A stretch of 46,458 bases of DNA from Acidobacteriota bacterium (GTDB lineage Bacteria > Acidobacteriota > Terriglobia > Bryobacterales > Bryobacteraceae), in the NCBI GenBank assembly GCA_021813825.1, contig JAKAJI010000002.1, positions 1-46,458 of the forward strand. The letters run 5' to 3'. The first letter of the stretch is position 1, and each line of letters begins with the position of its first letter. Shown in pieces: positions 9,591 through 18,075 of this stretch. The position numbers and the translations under genes were made by a program. Under the pieces are notes generated by a model. The model had not been told where the DNA came from and did no database searches. It saw only the letters and a list, made by a program, of their open reading frames with translations.

Positions 9591-11459
9591 CTATTGGCCG
9601 AGAACCAGGTTCGGGTACGTGACGGTGCTCAGCCAGCGGAACACCCCGCCGAGGGTCAAACCCGAAGCCGAGAAGCGAGAGATGCCGGACTGAGACGGCA
9701 TATGGCTGACCGTGAGGCTTAACTGACCGGTTGGCAGTTGCTGCAGTACGTCCACCGGCACCGAAAATTGTCCAGCCGACGCGGTGGTGCTGCAGACGAA
9801 CGCCATGGAGCGGAACTGCCCCGGGTCAGAGACCGGGGGCTGAACACCGGCGCCGAGTTTGTAGGACCGTCCGTAGATGAGCACCATGTCGCTCGATCCG
9901 CCACCCGTCCACGTGACTTGAAGCGGCGTGGAGCGGCTGAACGTGGTTCCGTCCGCGAAGTTCGAAGTGACGTTGATCAAAGTGGGCACGCCGAGACTGA
10001 CCGGCCCGAAAGCGCCCACATCGGCGCCACCCGCGCCAGCGATGCTGTAGTTCCCCGCACCCAAGGCTTCGGGCAGAGGAGCCTCATAGAGAACGCCCGA
10101 GCCGGAGATCGTATCGGGAATCACCTGCAGGGTAGAGCCTGTGCGCGTGGTGAGGGTGAGGGTGCCGGCATCGAGAAATTGCGCGGCGCCGAGGAACAGG
10201 TCCGGGTTCGCGCGCGGTCCCTGATAGTAGACATTGCAACTGTTGGTCGCGGAGGGAGGCACGCCGATGTCAGCGAATCCGCCGGAGGCGACGAAGCGAG
10301 CCACGATGACGTCGGGGCCGTTACCGCGTCCGGACTGGAAACCGAAGCCGAAGGCATGCAGCGGAATGCCGGGGTGAGGGCCGTAGCCAACCGGACCCGC
10401 GCCAGAGCCGGAACCGCTGCCGGCACCGCCGTTACCGCCGGTACCGGAATTTCCTCCGGGCCCGCCTTGTCCGTTCCCTTGAGAGCTGCCATTCCTGGTT
10501 TGTCCGCCGCCGAGCTGTCCTAAACCGGAGGCCAGGACCACGGTGCCGTGGCTACCCTGGGCTATGGTTTCGACCGCGTCAACGCAAGTCAGGCCCGTTG
10601 CATGGACGGCGATGGTCGCGATGTTGCTGTCGAAGGACTGATTGTGGATCTGGTCCCGCGAGCGCAGCCGCACGGGAACCGAACAGCCGCCCGGTGCGTT
10701 GGGTGGTACGACAAACTGGATCTGGTCCACACCGGCGAATCCGGGGGCGCGTCCGGCATACTGGACCTGCGCCTCGATACCTCCGACGAAAACCTGTGGC
10801 TGGATGACGGCGGGGACCAGTCCGCTACTTGCCTGGCCGGCCGCTACGGGCGGATCCGTGGCGCCGAGACCCGTGCCGTACATCAACATGACCTGGCCGG
10901 GCCGGGCGGTTGTGCGCGGGCCATTCTGCTGATACTGGTTCCCGGACCCACCGAGAAGGTTGAGCGCCGCGCCCGGGCCGCGGCCATTGCCGTTCATTGT
11001 AAAGAATCCGAAATTGGCACTAACCAAAGCGGCCGTGAACGGAGCCGACTCGCGGATCTGGTCCTGATCGTGGGTGCGCAGAAGCAGGCGAATCTGGTCT
11101 CCATTGAGATTCGAAGGTAGCTGACAATTTACCTGTTGCGAGGACGCGTACATCATCGCGCACGATGCCGTATCGTTTACGACGACCTCCGTTCCGCCAA
11201 GTATCGTGGGCAGTGGCAGCGAACCGGCAGCGACCGGAACGGCCGGTCCCAGGTTCACGCCCATGATCGTGATGAGAGCGCCGGGAGCGAGAGCACTACC
11301 CGGAAAATCGGACGGCGTGAACTTCGCGCCATTCACAACGCCGGTGCCCGCGATCTGAGGCGTCTGGGCCAGGACGGGAACCGCGAGGCCAGAGAGAACA
11401 AGCAGACACGTCAGCCGTCGATTCCAGTACGGCGCAGACTGTGATTTTAGAACTGTCAT
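9591..11459 (-). CDS. Secreted protein with TIGR03437 (Solibacter-type) domain and glycine-rich linker
   Basis: A 622-residue exported protein of unknown role. A signal peptide (LTCLLVLSGLAVPVLAQ) is followed by the TIGR03437 domain at about residues 35-285, recognisable from GALITIMGVNLGP, LPLPTILGGTEVVVN, the MYASSQQVNCQLPSNL stretch, GQVMLMYGTGLG, and VQYAGRAPGFAGVDQIQF. A Gly/Asn/Ser-rich low-complexity linker (about 315-355) separates it from a C-terminal beta-rich region (about 380-622). In this family the domain usually sits at the C-terminus of large extracellular proteins; here it is N-terminal. AGGAG 6 nt before the ATG fixes the start. The gene lies between a TonB receptor and the rhamnosidase, so binding of an extracellular polymer is possible but unproven. 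Confidence 0.85.
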   Translation of the reverse strand: MTVLKSQSAPYWNRRLTCLLVLSGLAVPVLAQTPQIAGTGVVNGAKFTPSDFPGSALAPGALITIMGVNLGPAVPVAAGSLPLPTILGGTEVVVNDTASCAMMYASSQQVNCQLPSNLNGDQIRLLLRTHDQDQIRESAPFTAALVSANFGFFTMNGNGRGPGAALNLLGGSGNQYQQNGPRTTARPGQVMLMYGTGLGATDPPVAAGQASSGLVPAVIQPQVFVGGIEAQVQYAGRAPGFAGVDQIQFVVPPNAPGGCSVPVRLRSRDQIHNQSFDSNIATIAVHATGLTCVDAVETIAQGSHGTVVLASGLGQLGGGQTRNGSSQGNGQGGPGGNSGTGGNGGAGSGSGSGAGPVGYGPHPGIPLHAFGFGFQSGRGNGPDVIVARFVASGGFADIGVPPSATNSCNVYYQGPRANPDLFLGAAQFLDAGTLTLTTRTGSTLQVIPDTISGSGVLYEAPLPEALGAGNYSIAGAGGADVGAFGPVSLGVPTLINVTSNFADGTTFSRSTPLQVTWTGGGSSDMVLIYGRSYKLGAGVQPPVSDPGQFRSMAFVCSTTASAGQFSVPVDVLQQLPTGQLSLTVSHMPSQSGISRFSASGLTLGGVFRWLSTVTYPNLVLGQ

Positions 11460-11624
11460 CGCAAACTCCTTCCATTCGAGGGCTTCAAGAAGGAGGTTGC
11501 ATCCGGGGAGCCACGGCGAAGGGCAGACAGATCAACAGATTTTGGACAAAACTCGTACAAATGTTCTGACAGATTGCGAGGGAGGCGGCAAATTTTGGAT
11601 CACCGGCCGTGACGGCGGCGGCAG

Positions 11625-11685
11625 AAAACGAAAGCGGCGCCTCCCTCCGGATGGAGGAAAGCGCCGCTTGGGTCCTTCTCGTTTT
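11625..11685 (-). terminator. Long hairpin, probable terminator after TonB receptor 1
   Basis: Outer arms AAAACGA (11625-11631) and TCGTTTT (11679-11685) enclose AAGCGGCGC (11632-11640) and GCGCCGCTT (11661-11669), with inner CCTCC/GGAGG pairing. Read on the minus strand, the GC-rich stem is followed by a run of four T, as for an intrinsic terminator. It begins 18 bp downstream of the receptor stop codon and well before the start of the next gene at 11459. Confidence 0.75.
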
Positions 11686-11702
11686 GGTTGTGAGTGGGTT
11701 CG

Positions 11703-14700
11703 CTAGAAGTAGAACTTCAGAGCGAACTGAAGCTGCCGGGCGTCCTGCGCGCCGAAGATCTGGCCGAAGGAACCGACGCCGATGTTGCCATTGGCAACCG
11801 TCTGGCCGGGAACGGTGATTCCGGGCGAGCCGAGGACGACCGTGTTGGTCAGGTTAATCGCCTCGGCGCGGAACTCGAGCGACTGGCGTTCGGTGATAGC
11901 GAACGTCTTCGTCAAGCTCACGTCGACGGTGTACATACCGGGACCGCGGATTGTGCCGACGCCGCAGTTGCCGAACGTCCCGAGGGCCGGCGGCGCATAG
12001 GCGTTCGGGTTGAACCACTGATATCCGCCGTTGGGCGAATCCATGGTTCCGAACACACTACCGGGCGCGATGCAGTTAGCTCGAGGCTCAACGGCGTGAG
12101 TGCGCGAGCTGTCTTCGTAGTTGTTGATGGTGTAGGGGAAGCCACCGCGGAAGGTCGGGATGGCGTTGGCCTGCCAGCCACCCACGATCGCGTCGGCCAC
12201 CTTGCTCATGTTGCTGCCGTACTTCCGGCCGCGGCCGAAGGGGAGGTCATACGTCACATAGCCGCTGAAGGTATGCGTGACGTCGTAGTAGCACGGTCCC
12301 CACTGCGACCGGCCGTCGTAGGCGTTGGGCCAATAGTAATCGTTCGTGCTCGCCTGCCCACCGTCTCCGTAGTAGCCGATCGAATTGGTCATGCACTTGG
12401 AGTAGGTGTAGTTGAGCTGGAACTGGAGGCCGTTGCTCAGGGTCTTCTGAAGGACAACCTGCAGCGCATCGTAGTCCTGGTTCGCCGAAGACGATGTCAG
12501 GCGCGCGTTGCCGATTTCGTTCTGAAGCGTCGGATTTCCCGACAGGTAGTAGCTGGGTGAAACACTCCCGTTGGCATTCAGGATTCCCTGCGATGCCCAG
12601 ATCGGCACCATCAGATGCGTATTCCGCTGGCCGACATAACCTACTTGGAAGGTCATGTTGTTGCCGAACTGGTGCTGGATGGTGAAGTTCCACTGCTGGG
12701 AGACCGCGGGACGGATGTTGGGATCCCACAACCGCAATCCGGCGCCGATGAAGGGATTCCCGGGGTTGGACTCGAACGGAAGATAACCATCAGCGAGAGT
12801 AGATGGCGTCTGCCCCGGAGCATAGATGTCGAGGTGCTCGGTGGCAAACGGCGGGTTAAGCGTGAGGCGGAGATTCGTCCCGGTTCCTTCGAGGAAGCTC
12901 GAAACCGTGTAGGCGGTCCGGATGACGGTATTCTTCATCGGCGTCCACGCGATGCCGATGCGCGGCTGGAAGTCGGCTATGCCGAGATACGGGTTGTACA
13001 GAGCTTCGCAGTTTGCGTAGGGGCAGTTGCTGCCGGCGGTGTACATCTGGCCGCTGACGAGGCCGAAGTTGGCCTGGCGGTTGGCGACCTCGGTCCACGG
13101 CGAATTGTATTCGAAACGGAGCCCGAGGTTGAGGGTCAGGTTCTGGCTGACGCGGTAGTCGTCCTGGAAGAAGGCTGCCGTCACGGAGGACCGCTGGCCC
13201 CAGGTGCCGCCGGCGATGCCGCCCTGGATCTGATAGGGCATGCCCATCATAAAGTCGGATTCGGCGAGGCCGCTGTACTGACCGTTGAAATTGAATTGGC
13301 CCGCGATGCCGGCGTTACCGGAGTAGAAGGTGTTGATGCGGTCCCGGAAGAACTGGTATCCGATGTGCATCGTATGCTTGCCTTTGGTCCATAGCAGTGT
13401 GTCTTCGGCCTGGATCACCGTGTCGGCGAACTCCTGCATGACATCGGCGTTTCCAAATCCGCTGGCAAATCCACCGCCGAAGGTAAACGCGGGCAAGATG
13501 TCGGTAGGTACGCCGGGAATCCCGACGCTACCGGCAGAAAACGCCGTGCCGCTCAATTGACCGGTGACGATCGGCGTATAGTTCACACCTGCGCGGAGGT
13601 CGTTCACAAGCGACGGGCTGAGCGTCTTCGTGTAGTCCAGCACTCCGTTGTGGGAGGGAATTACGTTCTGGGAGTTATACAGGAGCGGAATGCTGTTGGT
13701 ATTTGGCTGGATGATATGCGCCTGCGAATAGCGGCCGAAGATGTGGTCGTTGTCGGTGGCTGCATAGTCAACGCGGATGTCACCTTGGTCCTGATTCGTA
13801 TAACCGTGAGTGGTATTGGTCGCGTTGTTTAGTAACTGATTGTTGATGGGCTGCGGATAGAGCGGCGACTTCATGATTGCGAGCGCCTGCGGGCTGAGCA
13901 GATTCGTCGGAATAATATTGCCGGGAATCGGCGTCGAGGTTCCGGGGTACCGGAGCTGAATGTTGCGCTGGGTAAGTACCTGCGAGAAGTCCCCGGTGCG
14001 TTCGGCCGCCGTGAACACCGTGTAAGAACTGCTGGTAGCCGGCTGGTCGAAGCGGGAACCCTGGTAGTCGCCGAAGATGAACAGCTTGTTCTTGATGATC
14101 GGCCCGCCGATCGTGCCGCCGAATTCATTCCAGCGCAGCAGCGGACGCGGGAGATTCCGCCAGTTGTTCTGCCAGGCGTTGGCGTTGAGCGCATCGTTGC
14201 GGAAGAACTCGAACAGGTCGCCGTGAACCTGGTTCGTTCCCGCCTTGACGCTCACGCTGATGATGCCGCCCATGAACTGGCCGAACTCGGAGGAAGCGTT
14301 CTGGGTGATCATGTTGAACTCTTCGATGGCGTCCGGTTGCGGCGAGTAAGCCACCTGGTTTTCGGAGATCTGGTTGTTGTCCATGCCATCGAGCAGGAAG
14401 TAATTTGTTTCGTTGCGGTTCCCGTTGATATACGGGCGGCCGCTGCCAAAGCTGGCCTGCGGGCCGGTGAAGGAACCCGGATTCGTGGCAACCGAGCCAG
14501 GCGCGAGCAGCGTCAGCTGGACATAGTTGCGGGTGGCGAGCGGCAGCGTCGTATTCGTCCGCGCGTCGATGATCGTGCTCAACTGCGTCGAGTCGGTCTG
14601 CAACAGCGGCGGGGCCGCGCTCACCTCAACGCTCTGCGAGACGCTGCCGATAACCAACTGGAAATCGAGCCGCGCGGCTTGATTCAGCACCAACAGAATG

Positions 14701-15005
14701 CCGCTTCGGGTTGACGTCTGAAAGCCAGTGCTCTCGACTTTCACGTCGTAGGTTCCTACAGGCAGACGGGGAAGAATGTAATCGCCTGTTGTGTTGCTCA
14801 CTGTCGGCCATACGGTGCCACGAGCCGTGTCCGTTGCCGTAATTTTCGCGTTTGCCACGGGGGCGCCGGAGGGATCCGTCACCTTCCCTAAAATCGATGC
14901 CGTGACTTCCTGACCGTGTGCGATGCCACTCCACGCGAAAAGCCCCACCAATAGGCTACACGTCAGGTACGCAGTAAGGTGTTTCATTCGACGAAAAACG
15001 TCCAT
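11703..15005 (-). CDS. Oar-type TonB-dependent outer-membrane receptor (1)
   Basis: A 1100-residue outer-membrane protein. A signal peptide (YLTCSLLVGLFAWSGIAHG) is followed by a carboxypeptidase-regulatory-like beta-sandwich (GKVTDPSGAPVANAKITATDTARG), a plug domain (TNTTLPLATRNYVQLTLL, then LLDGMDNNQISENQVAYSP), and a very large barrel ending in the aromatic C-terminus FALKFYF. This is the acidobacterial Oar/CarboxypepD_reg class; the substrate is unknown, and uptake of oligosaccharides or peptides is inferred. I chose the ATG at 15005 because AGGAG lies 7 nt upstream; an in-frame extension to 15050 lacks such support. It is a close paralogue of the receptor at 18076-21408, sharing long identical plug motifs. 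No SusD partner is visible. Confidence 0.93.
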   Translation of the reverse strand: MDVFRRMKHLTAYLTCSLLVGLFAWSGIAHGQEVTASILGKVTDPSGAPVANAKITATDTARGTVWPTVSNTTGDYILPRLPVGTYDVKVESTGFQTSTRSGILLVLNQAARLDFQLVIGSVSQSVEVSAAPPLLQTDSTQLSTIIDARTNTTLPLATRNYVQLTLLAPGSVATNPGSFTGPQASFGSGRPYINGNRNETNYFLLDGMDNNQISENQVAYSPQPDAIEEFNMITQNASSEFGQFMGGIISVSVKAGTNQVHGDLFEFFRNDALNANAWQNNWRNLPRPLLRWNEFGGTIGGPIIKNKLFIFGDYQGSRFDQPATSSSYTVFTAAERTGDFSQVLTQRNIQLRYPGTSTPIPGNIIPTNLLSPQALAIMKSPLYPQPINNQLLNNATNTTHGYTNQDQGDIRVDYAATDNDHIFGRYSQAHIIQPNTNSIPLLYNSQNVIPSHNGVLDYTKTLSPSLVNDLRAGVNYTPIVTGQLSGTAFSAGSVGIPGVPTDILPAFTFGGGFASGFGNADVMQEFADTVIQAEDTLLWTKGKHTMHIGYQFFRDRINTFYSGNAGIAGQFNFNGQYSGLAESDFMMGMPYQIQGGIAGGTWGQRSSVTAAFFQDDYRVSQNLTLNLGLRFEYNSPWTEVANRQANFGLVSGQMYTAGSNCPYANCEALYNPYLGIADFQPRIGIAWTPMKNTVIRTAYTVSSFLEGTGTNLRLTLNPPFATEHLDIYAPGQTPSTLADGYLPFESNPGNPFIGAGLRLWDPNIRPAVSQQWNFTIQHQFGNNMTFQVGYVGQRNTHLMVPIWASQGILNANGSVSPSYYLSGNPTLQNEIGNARLTSSSANQDYDALQVVLQKTLSNGLQFQLNYTYSKCMTNSIGYYGDGGQASTNDYYWPNAYDGRSQWGPCYYDVTHTFSGYVTYDLPFGRGRKYGSNMSKVADAIVGGWQANAIPTFRGGFPYTINNYEDSSRTHAVEPRANCIAPGSVFGTMDSPNGGYQWFNPNAYAPPALGTFGNCGVGTIRGPGMYTVDVSLTKTFAITERQSLEFRAEAINLTNTVVLGSPGITVPGQTVANGNIGVGSFGQIFGAQDARQLQFALKFYF

Positions 15006-15012
15006 TAAACTA

Positions 15013-15017
15013 CTCCT
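15013..15017 (-). promoter_or_regulatory. Ribosome binding site deciding the start of TonB receptor 1
   Basis: AGGAG on the minus strand, 7 nt before the ATG at 15005. It supports starting at MDVFRRMKHL rather than 15 residues earlier. Confidence 0.75.
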
Positions 15018-15210
15018 CTTTGCGATGGTTTTCCAAAGTGAATACGCCAATCCATAACTACAGAAAGGCAGTTAGGCCGCGCCAATGACCTCACGAAATT
15101 GGCACAGTGCAACTTCGACCTGGAACAAAGCCAGGCTAGACAACGCCCGGCAACAGCTACACCCGGACAGTAAGAGTTTGGAACCTTACTATTCGGTGTA
15201 ATAGATACTA

Positions 15211-15216
15211 ATTATA
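15211..15216 (-). promoter_or_regulatory. Possible -10 box for TonB receptor 1
   Basis: A perfect TATAAT on the minus strand, in the AT-rich part of the 296-bp gap between the CRTAC1-type gene and receptor 1. The -35 is weak (TTAAGT at about the right distance). If used, it gives a leader of about 200 nt. Apart from this AT-rich patch and the ribosome site, nothing else stands out in the gap. Confidence 0.3.
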
Positions 15217-15301
15217 TTTCTTTCTCTCAGACCCACTTAAACAGAACTATAACACAGCTTTGGCCAAACCGGACCATCAAAGTGATTCGTTCGGCGAATT
15301 C

Positions 15302-17026
15302 TTACCGAATTCCGGCGCGATGATAAGAAATGTGCGCGGGGTGATCGTTTCCTTCCACGATGCGGTAGTAGCCGTCCGCGGCAAGATCCGTAAAGCGCTG
15401 GCGCACGCCGTCCGGCCAGCGCACTTCGACGGCGGAGGCGGAGGCGGCCGTGCCGAGGCCGAAGTTCGCACGTAAGTCACTTTGAGAAAGATAACTTCCG
15501 CCCCCGGATATCTCCCGGACCTGGGTCCTGCCTCCGACGGTGACGAGAACGCGCGCTCCCATGGCGTCGCGGTTGCTTCGCGTACCGATCAGTTGAATCC
15601 CGAGATAGTGGTTGCCGGGCTTGCCGGCGTTGTGAAGAAGGAGTGGCGGGTCGCCATTATTGCCCACGATGACATCGACATTTCCGTCGTTGTCGTAGTC
15701 GAAAAACGCTACACCGCGGCCGAGGTACGGCGTCGCGAACCCATCCCCCGCCGATGAGGTGACATCAAGGAATTGACCATTTCTCTCGTTGTGAAAGAGG
15801 GAATCAATTTGTTTGTAGTGGACCTGGGGATCCGTTTTCTCCACGTCCGGATACACGTGCCCGTTCGCTATAAATATGTCCTGCCATCCGTCATTGTCGT
15901 AGTCGAAGAACCCTCCGCCGAAGCTCAGAACCTGCCGGGTCTGACGGGCGATGCCGGAGCGCTCGGACACGTCGTCGAAGAAACCCGTTCCGTCGTTCCG
16001 CCAAAGGTGATCAGTGGCCATTTGGAAATCTGTAATCAGCAGGTCGAGATTTCCATCGTTGTTGTAGTCGCCGAAGGCGATACACATACCAGCCATCGGG
16101 CTTCCGTCAGAGGTCAGCGCAATGCCGCTATTCAGAGCAACCTCCTTAAACGTCCCGTCGTGGTTGTTGTGGTAAAGATACGCCTCGATGCCGTCGTTGG
16201 CGACGAACAGGTCCGGCCAACCATCGTTGTCGTAGTCCATGGCGCCCGCGGCTAAGTTCAGCCCTTTGGGCTGGTAGATATGCGCGGCCTTAGTGACGTT
16301 TGTAAATGTCCCATCGCCGTTGTTGTGATAGAGGATGTCAGGCGATCCGCCGTAAACGAGAGGACGGCAGCTTGCCAACACACCGTAGCCGATGTTGCAC
16401 AACCGCTTGCTCTCGGGGCCGAAGTTCGCATAACCGCCTACGTAGAGATCGAGTTTGCCGTCGCGGTCGTAGTCGAAGAAGGTAGCGGCGGAGTGGAAGC
16501 GTGTGTTGAAGTCCATGCCATCGACGCCGGCCTTGGCGGTCACGTCAGTAAACGTGCCGTTGCCGTTGTTGTGATAGAGCACGTTCTTGCCGTACTGCGT
16601 GACGTAGAGATCCGGGTGGCCGTCGTTGTCGTAGTCGCCCCAGACGCATCCGATTCCGTAGCCCGTACCGGGCACGCCGGCGGCCACGGTCACGTCGCTG
16701 AACGTGCCGTCGCGGTTATTGCGATAGAGCGCGTTGTGTGTCTCGATGCCGCGGTGGTAGAGGTCCCGGCCATTGACAAAGTAAATGTCGGGCCAGCCGT
16801 CGTCATCGAAGTCCGCGACGCAAACGCCGGGGCCGGCCTCTTCGAGGATGGTGGACACGCCCTGTGAGCCTTTGAAATGGACGAAGGAGATGTGCGCGTC
16901 CCGGGTCGCGTTATGGAACTGAGGGTGCGACGGCGGCGACTGGGTCGGGGCCATCGAGACCAGGAGCGCACAACCGGCCAGCGCGCCGAGAGACCACACA
17001 AGAAGCCGCACTGTGCGGGCCCTCAC
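15302..17026 (-). CDS. CRTAC1-family lipoprotein with FG-GAP/VCBS repeats and ASPIC/UnbV domain
   Basis: A 574-residue exported protein. The N-terminus ends in a lipobox (LAGC, Cys19), so it is probably lipid-anchored. Seven calcium-loop repeats follow: DFDDDGWPDIY, DYDNDGHPDLY, DYDRDGKLDLY, DYDNDGWPDLF, DYNNDGNLDLL, DYDNDGWQDIF and DYDNDGNVDVI, each a blade of an FG-GAP beta-propeller. The last about 100 residues (HYLGIQLIGTRSNRDAMG ... VEVRWPDGVRQ) form the ASPIC/UnbV domain. The GTG start overlaps the TGA of the TPR gene as GTGA, implying translational coupling. In this phylum such proteins commonly sit beside TPR proteins and TonB receptors, as here. Surface adhesion or polymer binding is inferred; no catalytic site is seen. 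Confidence 0.93.
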   Translation of the reverse strand: MRARTVRLLVWSLGALAGCALLVSMAPTQSPPSHPQFHNATRDAHISFVHFKGSQGVSTILEEAGPGVCVADFDDDGWPDIYFVNGRDLYHRGIETHNALYRNNRDGTFSDVTVAAGVPGTGYGIGCVWGDYDNDGHPDLYVTQYGKNVLYHNNGNGTFTDVTAKAGVDGMDFNTRFHSAATFFDYDRDGKLDLYVGGYANFGPESKRLCNIGYGVLASCRPLVYGGSPDILYHNNGDGTFTNVTKAAHIYQPKGLNLAAGAMDYDNDGWPDLFVANDGIEAYLYHNNHDGTFKEVALNSGIALTSDGSPMAGMCIAFGDYNNDGNLDLLITDFQMATDHLWRNDGTGFFDDVSERSGIARQTRQVLSFGGGFFDYDNDGWQDIFIANGHVYPDVEKTDPQVHYKQIDSLFHNERNGQFLDVTSSAGDGFATPYLGRGVAFFDYDNDGNVDVIVGNNGDPPLLLHNAGKPGNHYLGIQLIGTRSNRDAMGARVLVTVGGRTQVREISGGGSYLSQSDLRANFGLGTAASASAVEVRWPDGVRQRFTDLAADGYYRIVEGNDHPAHISYHRAGIR

Positions 17027-18003
17027 TGAGGATTGCCGGAAGAGCCGGTAATCTCCGAATGAAGCTGCTCGCGCTTCTGATTCGCTTTGTCGGACATTTC
17101 CTTATGCAGCGCGAACTGACGGTCGGCGTCCGCTTTGCGCCCCGCGTGCCGGTAAGCGGTGCCGAGAAAGAAATGGGCGGCGGGGCTCTCGGGTTCGAGC
17201 TTGACGGCCGTTTCGAGCGGCGGGATGGCATCCTGGGGCCGGTCGGCGGAGGTGAGGGCGCGTCCCAGGCCGATGTAAGCATCGGCGAAATTCAGATCGA
17301 GCTTGGCGGCACGGGAGAAGTGGCCGATCGAGGCGTTCCAGTCGCCTGCCTGGCGAGCGAGTTCTCCTAAAACGTATTCGGCGCCGGCGTTGGAGGGGTC
17401 GATGGCGAGTTCATCCTCGAACTCCTTTTTGGCATCCGCCGTCGAGGTCGCGGTCTGGGGCTGCGACAGCAGCAGGCGCCCGATGCGATAGTGAACCCCG
17501 GCGAGGTGAGGGTCCTTCTGGAGCGCCGCCTGGTATTCAAACAGGGCCTCTTTCCACTTGCCCTGGGTCTCCAGCGCCTCGGCATTTAGCTCATGCACCT
17601 GAGGGGAGCCCGGCGCGGCAAAAAGCAGATCCTGCGAAGCGCGGATGGAGAGATCGGAGTAAACATGCGTGGCGAGGTACAGGACCTCCGGGTCACGGGG
17701 GAAGGCGCGGGTGAGGGCTTCCAGAAAATGGAGGGCTTCGGGCGCCTGGTTCACGGCCATGCCGCACTTGACGCCGGCCATGCCGACCTGGCGGCGCAGG
17801 TCCGGATCTGTCAGGTGGGTTTCGGCCCGATGCAGCGCCGGCAGGGCCTCGGTGCAGCGTCCGGCTTTTGCAAGCTGGATGGCGTGCTGGGGCGCGGCTG
17901 GGGCCGGAGCTGCCTTTTTCGCCGCCACATCCGCGCCCGACAGAACAGCCGCCGCCGCGAGCGTGGTCACGAAATAGCGCCCAGGTGCCTTCATTAAAAC
18001 CAT
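17023..18003 (-). CDS. Exported TPR-repeat protein
   Basis: A 326-residue protein with an N-terminal export signal (YFVTTLAAAAVLSGADVAA), an Ala/Pro/Lys-rich spacer, and at least six tetratricopeptide-like helical pairs from about residue 50 to 305; clear units are EALFEYQAALQKDPHLAGVH, NASIGHFSRAAKLDLNFADA and DAIPPLETAVKLEPESPAAH. TPRs mediate protein-protein contacts, so it may work with the FG-GAP lipoprotein that it overlaps by 4 nt (GTGA). The start is uncertain: ATG at 18003 or, three codons later, ATG at 17994; neither has a strong ribosome site. A longer in-frame extension to 18057 would run into the hairpin at 18024-18053 and is less likely. Confidence 0.88.
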   Translation of the reverse strand: MVLMKAPGRYFVTTLAAAAVLSGADVAAKKAAPAPAAPQHAIQLAKAGRCTEALPALHRAETHLTDPDLRRQVGMAGVKCGMAVNQAPEALHFLEALTRAFPRDPEVLYLATHVYSDLSIRASQDLLFAAPGSPQVHELNAEALETQGKWKEALFEYQAALQKDPHLAGVHYRIGRLLLSQPQTATSTADAKKEFEDELAIDPSNAGAEYVLGELARQAGDWNASIGHFSRAAKLDLNFADAYIGLGRALTSADRPQDAIPPLETAVKLEPESPAAHFFLGTAYRHAGRKADADRQFALHKEMSDKANQKREQLHSEITGSSGNPQ

Positions 18004-18023
18004 GCTAGCGCTGCTTTCGACAC

Positions 18024-18053
18024 GGCGAGGCCGCGGAATCCCGCGGCCTCGCC
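18024..18053 (-). terminator. Perfect 13-bp GC-rich hairpin between TonB receptor 2 and the TPR gene
   Basis: GGCGAGGCCGCGG (18024-18036), a 4-nt loop and CCGCGGCCTCGCC (18041-18053) form a perfect inverted repeat. It lies 22 bp after the receptor 2 stop and 20 bp before the TPR start. No T-run follows on the minus strand, so it may be an inefficient terminator or an mRNA-stability or processing stem that lets part of the transcripts continue into the TPR and CRTAC1 genes. Confidence 0.6.
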
Positions 18054-18075
18054 GCACGAGCTTTTCGCTGCGGCG

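Noticed and set aside
15690-16830. Recurrent short DNA repeats resembling the complement of GACTACGACAACGACGG
   Set aside because: They are not a CRISPR array: the copies are irregularly spaced, in frame, and encode the DYDNDG calcium loops of the FG-GAP repeats.
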